A DNA stretch of 36,281 bases from Actinomycetes bacterium. GTDB lineage: Bacteria; Actinomycetota; Acidimicrobiia; Acidimicrobiales; Bog-793. The stretch is taken from NCBI GenBank assembly GCA_021818615.1, contig JAKATT010000216.1, forward strand, positions 1 to 36,281, read 5' to 3'. The notes under the pieces are model-generated. The model did no database searches. It worked only from the letters and a program-made list of their open reading frames with translations, and was not told the DNA's origin. Positions 26,738 through 36,281 of the stretch are shown here, piece after piece (the first letter of the stretch is position 1; each line of letters begins with the position of its first letter). Position numbers and translations under genes: made by a program.

Positions 26738-29374
26738 GTGTCGCGTCGACCGGCGGGTCAAGATAGCTGGGTGGCAACGTCGCGCCCGGAGGGAACCGAT
26801 ACCCCGGTCACCGGTATCGCACCGGGTGCCTACGTCCTGCCGGAGCCGTTCAGCTACCGCCTGAAGAAGCGCCTCCTCGGCGAACCACTCGTCACCGAGC
26901 GCCTCTCGGAGGAGAAGCTGTCCAAGACAGTCGCGCTCGGCGTCCTGTCACCCGACTGCATCTCGTCCACAGCGTACGGCTCCGAGGAGATGCTCAACCA
27001 GCTCGTGCCGGTGATCGGTGTCGCGGCCTTCAGCCTTCTGCTGCCGGTCACCGGCGCGATCCTGCTGGTGCTGCTCTTCGTCACCCTCTCGTACCGAGAG
27101 GTCGTCATGGTCTACACGAAGGCCGGCGGATCCTACGTGGTGAGCAGGGACAACTTCGGTCCGCGGGTCGCCCAGGTGGCCGCGGTGGCGCTCATCATCG
27201 ACTACATCCTCACGGTCGCCGTGCAGACCTCTGCGGGCACCGACGCGCTCACCTCTGCCTTCCCGGTGCTGATCCCCGCCCACCTGTACATCACCGTCGG
27301 CGTCGTCGCCGTCATCACCTGGGGGAACCTTCGCGGCATCCGCGAGGCGGGGCGGATGTTCGCCCTCCCGACCTATCTGTTCATCTTTGGGATCGCCTCG
27401 CTCGTAGCCGTCGGTCTGGTCCGGCTCGTTCTCGGCGACCTGCCCGTCCATTCGATCCACCACCCGGGCGTCGACATAGGCCACCAGAGCCTGAACGGGC
27501 TGGCGCTCGGGGTGGCCACCATGATGATCCTGCGCTCTTTCGCCAACGGCGGGTCGTCGCTCACCGGCCTCGAGGCGATCTCGAACGGGGTGGCGAACTT
27601 CCGCAAGCCCAACGGCCGAAATGCCCGGCGAGTACTCGTCATAATGTCGGTCACGCTCGGCACGCTCGTGCTCGGAGTCTCGGTCATCGCCTGGCACACG
27701 CACGCCGTTCCATACCGTATCGGCACGCCGACTGTCATCTCCCAGGAGGCGCGCTTCGTCTTCGGGCACTCTCTGGCCGGCAACGTGGCCTTCTACTTCG
27801 TCCAGTTCGTCTCGATGCTGATCCTGTACACAGGAGCGAACACGAGCTTCAACGGCTTCCCCAACCTGGCGAGCTTCGTCGCCGAGGACGCCTACCTACC
27901 CCGCCAGCTCACGAGGCGGGGCCATCGCCTCGTCTTTTCCAACGGCATCCTCATCCTCTCCGTCGTCTCGATCGCGCTCATCATCGGCACGAAGGCCAGC
28001 GTGAACGCGCTCGTGGCGATGTATGCCATCGGCGTCTTCGTCGGCTTCACGATGGCCGGAGCCGGCATGGTGAAGCACCACCTCACCTACCGAGAGAGGG
28101 GATGGCGCTACAAGATATTGATCAACGGCTCTGCCGCCGTGCTCTCGGCGCTGATCGTCGGGATCCTCGCCGTCGTCAAGTTCACCGAGGGGGCCTGGCT
28201 CGTCGTCGCCCTGTTCCCCGTGCTCATCTTCGTGCTCATCCGGCTGCACAAGCAGTACTCCGACGAGAAGGCCGAGCTCGAGCAGAATGCCGGCAGGGCG
28301 GCCGCCGCCCCCGTGCTGCGCCACCACACCGTGCTCGTCTTCGTCGAGCGCCTCGACCTGGCGACCGCCCGGGCGCTGCAGTACGCCCGCACGCTCCAGC
28401 CGGACGAGCTGCGGGCGGTGCACTTCGTTCTCGACAGCGCGCAGGCCCGGGAGCTGCAGAGCCAGTGGAGCCGCCTCGGTCTCAGCCGCTTCCCGCTCGA
28501 TCTCGTCGAGTGTCCGGACCGGCGGATTACCCGGGCGTCGATGGAGCTGGTGGCCGAGGCGGCCGAGGACGGCCAGACCGAGGTGAGCGTCCTCCTGCCG
28601 CGGCGGGTGTTCGAGGGCGCGTGGCGCCGGGTGCTGCACGACCGTACGGCCGATCGCATTGCCGGTTACGTGAGTCAGCTGCCGAACGCCAACGCCACGA
28701 TCGTGCCGTTCCCGCTCGGCAAACGCCGCCGCGAGCTCGTGCCCTGGCGGGGCACCGCCGCCGAGACGGCCTCTGTGGCTGCCGCCGAGCAGTACCTGGC
28801 GTCCTCCGGTGAACCCGTGGCCGGCAGGCGCCGCCGCGCACGCCACGACATCGCGCACCCGTGGGGTCCAGCCGGCGTGGAGCGGTCGCGTCCCGAGGCA
28901 CCCGCGCCCGGTCACATAGCCGGTGAAGCCCGGGCGGGCCAGGCCGCCGGGCCGGGGCAGGCCGCCGGGCCGGGGCAGGCCGCCGGGCCGGGGCAGGCCG
29001 CGCCCGGCGAGGCCGAGCTTGCAGCCGCTGCCTCGGGGGCGCGGGGTCATGCTCTCCCGGACCGCGTCGCCCGCCAGCCAGGCGTCACGACGATCGGGGA
29101 GCTGCGCTGGCGACAGCGGGCCAAGGTGCAGGGTAGGGTGCGGTCCCTCAGGGTGCAGGCAGGAGCAGGCGTCCCGAGCGTCGAGTGCGTCCTCGCCGAC
29201 GAGACAGGCCAGCTAATGCTCGTGTTCCAGGGACGCAGGCGTGTTCCCGGTATCGAGCCGGGCGCTCGCCTGCTCGTAGAAGGGATGGTCGGCGAGCGGG
29301 GACGGCGCACGGCCATGATCAATCCGATGTTCACCATCTTGAAGACGGCGGAGGGCTCAGGCGAGCCCTCGTGA
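26738..29374 (+). CDS. APC-family permease with USP-like domain and C-terminal OB-fold
   Basis: SKTVALGVLSPDCISSTAYGSEEMLNQLVPVIGVAAF and multiple TM segments; VLVFVERLDLATARALQYAR... USP-like region; low-complexity linker; VTTIGELRWRQRAKVQGRVRSLRV...VECVLADETGQLMLVFQGRRRVPGIEPGARLLVEGMV OB-fold-like. Confidence 0.85.
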   Translation: MSRRPAGQDSWVATSRPEGTDTPVTGIAPGAYVLPEPFSYRLKKRLLGEPLVTERLSEEKLSKTVALGVLSPDCISSTAYGSEEMLNQLVPVIGVAAFSLLLPVTGAILLVLLFVTLSYREVVMVYTKAGGSYVVSRDNFGPRVAQVAAVALIIDYILTVAVQTSAGTDALTSAFPVLIPAHLYITVGVVAVITWGNLRGIREAGRMFALPTYLFIFGIASLVAVGLVRLVLGDLPVHSIHHPGVDIGHQSLNGLALGVATMMILRSFANGGSSLTGLEAISNGVANFRKPNGRNARRVLVIMSVTLGTLVLGVSVIAWHTHAVPYRIGTPTVISQEARFVFGHSLAGNVAFYFVQFVSMLILYTGANTSFNGFPNLASFVAEDAYLPRQLTRRGHRLVFSNGILILSVVSIALIIGTKASVNALVAMYAIGVFVGFTMAGAGMVKHHLTYRERGWRYKILINGSAAVLSALIVGILAVVKFTEGAWLVVALFPVLIFVLIRLHKQYSDEKAELEQNAGRAAAAPVLRHHTVLVFVERLDLATARALQYARTLQPDELRAVHFVLDSAQARELQSQWSRLGLSRFPLDLVECPDRRITRASMELVAEAAEDGQTEVSVLLPRRVFEGAWRRVLHDRTADRIAGYVSQLPNANATIVPFPLGKRRRELVPWRGTAAETASVAAAEQYLASSGEPVAGRRRRARHDIAHPWGPAGVERSRPEAPAPGHIAGEARAGQAAGPGQAAGPGQAAGPGQAAPGEAELAAAASGARGHALPDRVARQPGVTTIGELRWRQRAKVQGRVRSLRVQAGAGVPSVECVLADETGQLMLVFQGRRRVPGIEPGARLLVEGMVGERGRRTAMINPMFTILKTAEGSGEPS
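28943..28996. repeat. 18-bp tandem repeat x3 in the linker of the permease-OB fusion
   Basis: gccgccgggccggggcag repeated three times exactly; encodes GQAAGP repeats. Confidence 0.9.
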
Positions 29375-29401
29375 GCCCGGAGCTGTCCTGCTCACGAAAG
29401 T

Positions 29402-29431
29402 TTGAAGCACTGCCGGGCGAGCGTTTATCCT
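29402..29431 (+). promoter_or_regulatory. Candidate hppA promoter: TTGAAG -18 bp- TATCCT
   Basis: -35-like TTGAAG 29402-29407, -10-like TATCCT 29426-29431; aaaggag at 29447-29453 before GTG 29460. Confidence 0.5.
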
Positions 29432-29459
29432 CGCCCCGACCTCAGCAAAGGAGCTTTCG

Positions 29460-31805
<2,346 letters not shown>

Positions 31806-31817
31806 GGTTCGGCCTCC

Positions 31818-34646
31818 ATGGCCAAGCCACTTGTCATCGTCGAGTCGCCCGCGAAGGCGAAGACCATCGCCGGGTTCCTCGGGCGCGACTACGTCGTCGA
31901 GTCGTCGATCGGCCATGTCCGCGACCTTCCCCGCAAGGCAGCCGAAGTTCCGGCGGCCTTCAAGGGTGAGCCCTGGGCTCGCCTCGGCGTCGACGTCGAC
32001 AACGACTTCAAGGCGCTCTACGTCGTCAGCCCGGACAAGAGGGCGCAGGTTGCCAAGCTGAGGAAGCTCGTTGCCCAGGCGAGCGAGCTCTACCTCGCGA
32101 CTGACGAGGACCGCGAGGGCGAGTCGATCGCCTGGCATCTGGTAGAGGTGCTGTCACCTCGGGTGCCGGTGCGGCGCATGGTCTTCCACGAGATCACGCC
32201 GGCTGCGATCGACGCTGCGATCTCGTCGCCCCGGCAGCTCGACCGTCGCCTCGTCGACGCGCAAGAGGCGCGGCGGATCCTCGATCGCCTGTACGGATAC
32301 GAGGTCTCACCGGTCCTCTGGCGCAAGGTGGCGAGCCGTCTCTCGGCCGGCCGGGTGCAGAGCGTGGCTACTCGCATCGTGGTGGAGCGCGAGCGCGAGC
32401 GGATGGGCTTCCGGTCGGGATCGTGGTGGAGCCTGGAGGGGTTGTTCGAGGCGGCCGGGCAGCGCTTTGGCGCCAGGCTCGTCGACGTCGGCGGCGGGAG
32501 GGTCGCGACCGGCGAGGACTTCCTGCCAAGCGGCCGACTTGCCGAGCCCGGTTCGGTCGTGCTCCTCGACGAGGCGTCCGCCCGGGGGCTCACCGCCTCG
32601 CTCGCGCCGGCATCGTTCAGTGTCGCATCGCTCGAGGAGCGTCCTTACCGGCGCAGCCCGGCGGCGCCCTTCATCACCTCGACGCTCCAGCAGGAGGCCG
32701 CGCGCAAGCTGCGCTTCGGCGCCCAGCGCACCATGCGCCTCGCCCAGTCTCTCTACGAGCGTGGATACATCACCTACATGAGGACGGACTCGACGACTCT
32801 CTCGCAGACGGCAGTGAAGGCTGCGCGCCGCCAGGCCGTGTCCCTCTACGGGCAGTCCTCGATCCCGCCTTCCCCTCGCACCTATCGCAGCCGCGTGAAG
32901 AACGCCCAGGAGGCGCACGAAGCGATCCGGCCGGCCGGCGAGGTGTTCCGGACGCCGGCCGAGGTCTCCCGCGAGCTCGCGGGAGACGAGCTGCGCCTGT
33001 ACGAGCTCGTTTGGCAGCGCACCGTCGCCTCCCAGATGATCGACGCCACCGGGACGAGCGCCCGGGTACGTCTCGAGGCCCTCACCGCGACCGCCTGTCC
33101 GCTCGGGCCGGCCGGCACGCCTGCCGGCTTCGTCGCGACGGGCACGGTGATCACCTCGCCCGGCTTCCTGCGGGTGTACCGGGAGGACGAGGACGAGGCG
33201 GTGGACGCAGCCGAGCGCCGTGAGGAGGACGCCCGCCTGCCGAGGCTGCGCCAGGGCGAGGCGGCCTCGCTCGAGGGCCTCGACGCCGAGGATCACACCA
33301 CGAAGCCGCCGGCGCGCTTCACCGAAGCCTCCCTCGTCCGGCGCCTCGAGGAGCTCGGCGTCGGACGACCGTCCACCTACGCGAGCATCATCCAGACGAT
33401 CCAGGACCGTGGCTACGTCTGGCGCAAGGGCACGGCACTGGTGCCTTCGTTCACCGCCTTCGCCGTCGTCTCGCTCATGGAGCGGCACTTCCCGAACTTG
33501 GTCGACTACGGCTTCACCGCCAGCATGGAGGACGATCTCGACGAGATCGCCTCGGGCCGCGAGGAGCTCGTCCCTTGGCTCGAACGCTTTTACTTCGGTG
33601 AGTCTCGCCACCTCGAGCGCCCGGAGCCCGAGAGCGACAGGAGGGCTCGATCCTCCCGCCAGCCGCGCCACGTCCTCGCCGTGGACGGTCGCCGCGGTCT
33701 CAAGGACGCGGTTCTCGCCCACCTCGAGGAGATCGACGCCCGTGAGGTGAACTCCATCTCGCTCGGTGCTGACCCCGACGGCGAGGAGATCGTCGTGCGT
33801 GTAGGGCGCTACGGTCCGTACCTGCAAAGAGGCGAGGATCGATCGCCGGTGCCCGAGGACCTAGCTCCCGACGAGCTGACCGTCGAACGGGCCCTCGAGC
33901 TTCTCGAGAGCCCGTCGGGCGACCGGGCCCTCGGCTTCGACCCGGCGACAGGAAGGCCAGTGCTTGCCCGGACCGGGCGCTTCGGGCCCTACGTGCAGCT
34001 TGGGCAGGCCGAGGATGGCGGCGATCGCCCGCGGACGGCTTCGCTTCTGCCTTCCATGTCGCTCCAGACTCTCGGCCTCGACGAAGCGCTGAGGCTCCTC
34101 GAGCTGCCCCGTGTCCTCGGCACCGACGAGGCGACCGGCGAGGAGATCGTCGCGATGAACGGCCGGTTCGGGCCGTACCTGAAGCGCGGCGACGACACGC
34201 GCAGCCTCGAGGACGAGGGTCAGCTCTTCCAAGTGACGCTTGCCGAGGCGATCGAGCGGTTCACCCAGCCCAAACAGCGTCGCTTTGCCGCAGCAGCCGC
34301 CCCGCTGCGTGAGCTCGGCGCCGATCCGGTGTCCGGGCAGCCGGTGGTGCTCAGGTCGGGCCGCTTCGGCCCGTATGTCACCGACGGGACGCTGAACGCC
34401 TCGCTACGTCGCGAAGACGACCCTGACACCATCACGATCGAGCGAGCGGCGGCGCTGTTGCAGGCTCGCCGCGAGGCCGGGCCTTCGAAGCGCGGCCGGG
34501 CAGGCAAGCCAGCGCCAGGAGGGAAGAAAGGCACCGGGGCAAGAAGGGCTGCACCGAAGAGGTCAGCAGGCACGAAGAAGGCGCCAGGCAAGAAGGCCCC
34601 TGCCGCGAAGAGAGCCGGCCGGCCGGCGGCGGGCGACTCGCAGTAA
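31818..34646 (+). CDS. topA: DNA topoisomerase I
   Basis: LVIVESPAKAKTIAGFLG, ATDEDREGESIAWHL, YITYMRTDSTTLS; four C-terminal GRFGPY-type repeats and a Lys/Ala-rich tail. Confidence 0.97.
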   Translation: MAKPLVIVESPAKAKTIAGFLGRDYVVESSIGHVRDLPRKAAEVPAAFKGEPWARLGVDVDNDFKALYVVSPDKRAQVAKLRKLVAQASELYLATDEDREGESIAWHLVEVLSPRVPVRRMVFHEITPAAIDAAISSPRQLDRRLVDAQEARRILDRLYGYEVSPVLWRKVASRLSAGRVQSVATRIVVERERERMGFRSGSWWSLEGLFEAAGQRFGARLVDVGGGRVATGEDFLPSGRLAEPGSVVLLDEASARGLTASLAPASFSVASLEERPYRRSPAAPFITSTLQQEAARKLRFGAQRTMRLAQSLYERGYITYMRTDSTTLSQTAVKAARRQAVSLYGQSSIPPSPRTYRSRVKNAQEAHEAIRPAGEVFRTPAEVSRELAGDELRLYELVWQRTVASQMIDATGTSARVRLEALTATACPLGPAGTPAGFVATGTVITSPGFLRVYREDEDEAVDAAERREEDARLPRLRQGEAASLEGLDAEDHTTKPPARFTEASLVRRLEELGVGRPSTYASIIQTIQDRGYVWRKGTALVPSFTAFAVVSLMERHFPNLVDYGFTASMEDDLDEIASGREELVPWLERFYFGESRHLERPEPESDRRARSSRQPRHVLAVDGRRGLKDAVLAHLEEIDAREVNSISLGADPDGEEIVVRVGRYGPYLQRGEDRSPVPEDLAPDELTVERALELLESPSGDRALGFDPATGRPVLARTGRFGPYVQLGQAEDGGDRPRTASLLPSMSLQTLGLDEALRLLELPRVLGTDEATGEEIVAMNGRFGPYLKRGDDTRSLEDEGQLFQVTLAEAIERFTQPKQRRFAAAAAPLRELGADPVSGQPVVLRSGRFGPYVTDGTLNASLRREDDPDTITIERAAALLQARREAGPSKRGRAGKPAPGGKKGTGARRAAPKRSAGTKKAPGKKAPAAKRAGRPAAGDSQ

Positions 34647-34657
34647 CCTGCAAGAAC

Positions 34658-35296
34658 GTGGCGCACCCGGCTCTCCTCATCGCCATCGAGGGCGTGGAGG
34701 GGGCGGGCAAGTCGACCCAGGCCACCCGCCTCGGGAGGTCGCTCGGTGCGCACGTCACCCGGGAGCCCGGAGGCACCGCGCTCGGCGAGCAGGTGCGGCG
34801 TCTGCTCCTCGACCCGGCCAGCGGCGACATAGATCCGAGGGCAGAGCTGATGCTGATGCTGGCCGCACGCGCCCAGCACGTCGCCGGGCGGATCCTCCCT
34901 GCGCTCGCGACCGGCACGCATGTCGTCGTCGACCGCTTCTCGGGTTCGACGCTCGCCTACCAGGGCTACGGCCGCGGCCTCGCCGTCGACGAGATCATAC
35001 GAGCCTGCGACTTCGCGGCGGGCGGCAGATGGCCCGACCTGAACGTCCTGCTCGACCTCGACGTGGCGGCGGGTGCCGCCCGGAGGCACGACGAGGAGGC
35101 GGACCGCATCGAGGCAGCCGACGGAGCCTTCCACGACCGTGTGCGGCGCGGCTTTCTCGAGCTCGCCAGCTCCGATCCCGACACCTGGGCAGTGATCGAC
35201 GCCTCCGCCTCTCCCGACGAGGTCGCCGAGCACGTCCTTGCCGCGGTGACCGAGCGCATGGACCTGCTGGGATCCGGGGGGCGGCCGAAGCCGTGA
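34658..35296 (+). CDS. tmk: Thymidylate kinase
   Basis: IAIEGVEGAGKSTQATRL P-loop, VTREPGGTALGEQVRRLLLDP, VVVDRFSGSTLAYQGYGRGL. Confidence 0.95.
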   Translation: MAHPALLIAIEGVEGAGKSTQATRLGRSLGAHVTREPGGTALGEQVRRLLLDPASGDIDPRAELMLMLAARAQHVAGRILPALATGTHVVVDRFSGSTLAYQGYGRGLAVDEIIRACDFAAGGRWPDLNVLLDLDVAAGAARRHDEEADRIEAADGAFHDRVRRGFLELASSDPDTWAVIDASASPDEVAEHVLAAVTERMDLLGSGGRPKP

Positions 35297-36281
35297 CGAT
35301 CCCCGCGAGGCCAGCTTCGGCCCGGCTTCGGCCCGCCCCCTCGGCTCACTCGCCCGTCCTGGAGCGCATCGTAGGCCAGGCGCGGGCCGTCAGCCTGCTC
35401 GAGGCGAGCATCGCCGCCCCGCTTCACGCCTACCTGTTCGTCGGGCCCCCCGGAAGCGGCCGGCGGGAAGCGGCTCTTGCCTTCGGGGCTGCTCTCGCCT
35501 GTCCGAACAATGGATGCGGGATCTGCGAGACCTGCCGCGAGGCGCTTGCCGGGCGCCATCCCGACGTGGTAGTCGTGGAGCGCCGGGGAGCCTCGATCTC
35601 CGTCGAGCAGGCTCGAGATGTCACCCGCCTCGCCCTCCGTACGCCGCGGGCCGCCCCCTACCAGGTGCTCGTCCTCGTGGACTTCCACCTCGTGAGCCTG
35701 GCTGCGCCGGCCCTCTTGAAGACGATAGAGGAGCCGCCCGACACCACCGTGATCGTCGTGACTGCCGACTCGGTCCCGGCCGACTTCGTCACGATCGCGA
35801 GCCGGTGCCTTCGAGTCGACTTCGATCCGCTCACCGAGGTCGAGATCGCGCAGGTTCTCGAGCGGGAGGGTGTCGAGCAAGGACGCGCCGCGGCCGTCGC
35901 GCAGGCTGCCGGAGGGCGGCTCGACCGAGCGCGCCTGGCCGTGCGGGACGAGGGCTTCTCAGCGCGCCTCGATCGCTGGCGAGAGCTGCCGTCACGCTTC
36001 GACGGCACGGGCGCCACGGTCGCGCTCCTGGTCAGCGAGCTGGTCGCGGCGGCGGGCGAGCCTGTCGATGTTCTCAAGGCACGTCAGGCCGAAGAGCTGG
36101 AGCACCTCTCCGAGCTCGCCGAGCAGGCCGGCGAGCGCGGCATTCCCGGCCTTCCGCTCGTCGAGGAGCGTCACCGTCGTGAGCAGCGGCGGGCGCGCAC
36201 CGACGAGCTCCGGGCCGGGCTGGCAGCGCTGTCGGCCACCTATCGGGGCAGGCTCGGCGACGGGCGCGCCGCCTCTGGCCT
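35293..36281 (+). CDS. holB: DNA polymerase III delta' subunit, truncated by the window end
   Basis: GTG 35293 overlaps the tmk stop; open to the window end (absent from the ORF track). IVGQARAVSLLEASIAAPLHAYLFVGPPGSGRREAALAFGAAL...CGICETC...HPDVVVVE...KTIEEPP...SRCLRVDF. Confidence 0.88.
   Translation, partial: MTIPARPASARLRPAPSAHSPVLERIVGQARAVSLLEASIAAPLHAYLFVGPPGSGRREAALAFGAALACPNNGCGICETCREALAGRHPDVVVVERRGASISVEQARDVTRLALRTPRAAPYQVLVLVDFHLVSLAAPALLKTIEEPPDTTVIVVTADSVPADFVTIASRCLRVDFDPLTEVEIAQVLEREGVEQGRAAAVAQAAGGRLDRARLAVRDEGFSARLDRWRELPSRFDGTGATVALLVSELVAAAGEPVDVLKARQAEELEHLSELAEQAGERGIPGLPLVEERHRREQRRARTDELRAGLAALSATYRGRLGDGRAASG

Overview
High-GC actinobacterial chromosomal segment; gene content is compatible with Acidimicrobiia, but that is inference. 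Most of it is core metabolism and housekeeping: MFS exporter, membrane GAF-GGDEF-EAL protein, YcaQ/AlkZ-type glycosylase, a six-gene minus-strand run (two double YbjQ-like proteins, a small unknown protein, PPOX/FMN-binding protein, dtd, panE), LIV-type SBP/LivM/LivH without ATPases, PAP2 phosphatase, acyl-CoA dehydrogenase, DUF6457-like/mobA, glnE, nadE, sigma-70 factor, HAD-IB, two TrkA proteins, an APC permease fused to a C-terminal OB-fold, H+-pyrophosphatase, topA, tmk and a truncated holB. No rRNA, tRNA, CRISPR array or intact mobile element was recognised. Most unusual signals: (1) a six-copy 27-bp tandem array between the divergent GGDEF-EAL and ycaQ genes, with the probable ycaQ start inside the last unit; (2) a 507-bp intergenic region (1710-2216) with a long imperfect hairpin, an 18-bp palindrome and two direct-repeat pairs; (3) a solitary IS200/IS605-type right-end/TnpB C-terminus relic beside livH; (4) the APC permease-USP-like-OB-fold fusion; (5) a 25-aa hydrophobic microprotein below the ORF-track cutoff; (6) a recurring TANNNT-N6-9-start arrangement suggesting leaderless transcripts, twice with the -10 built on the upstream stop codon; (7) the YbjQ-like repeat operon. 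All readings were made by eye; no searches were run.
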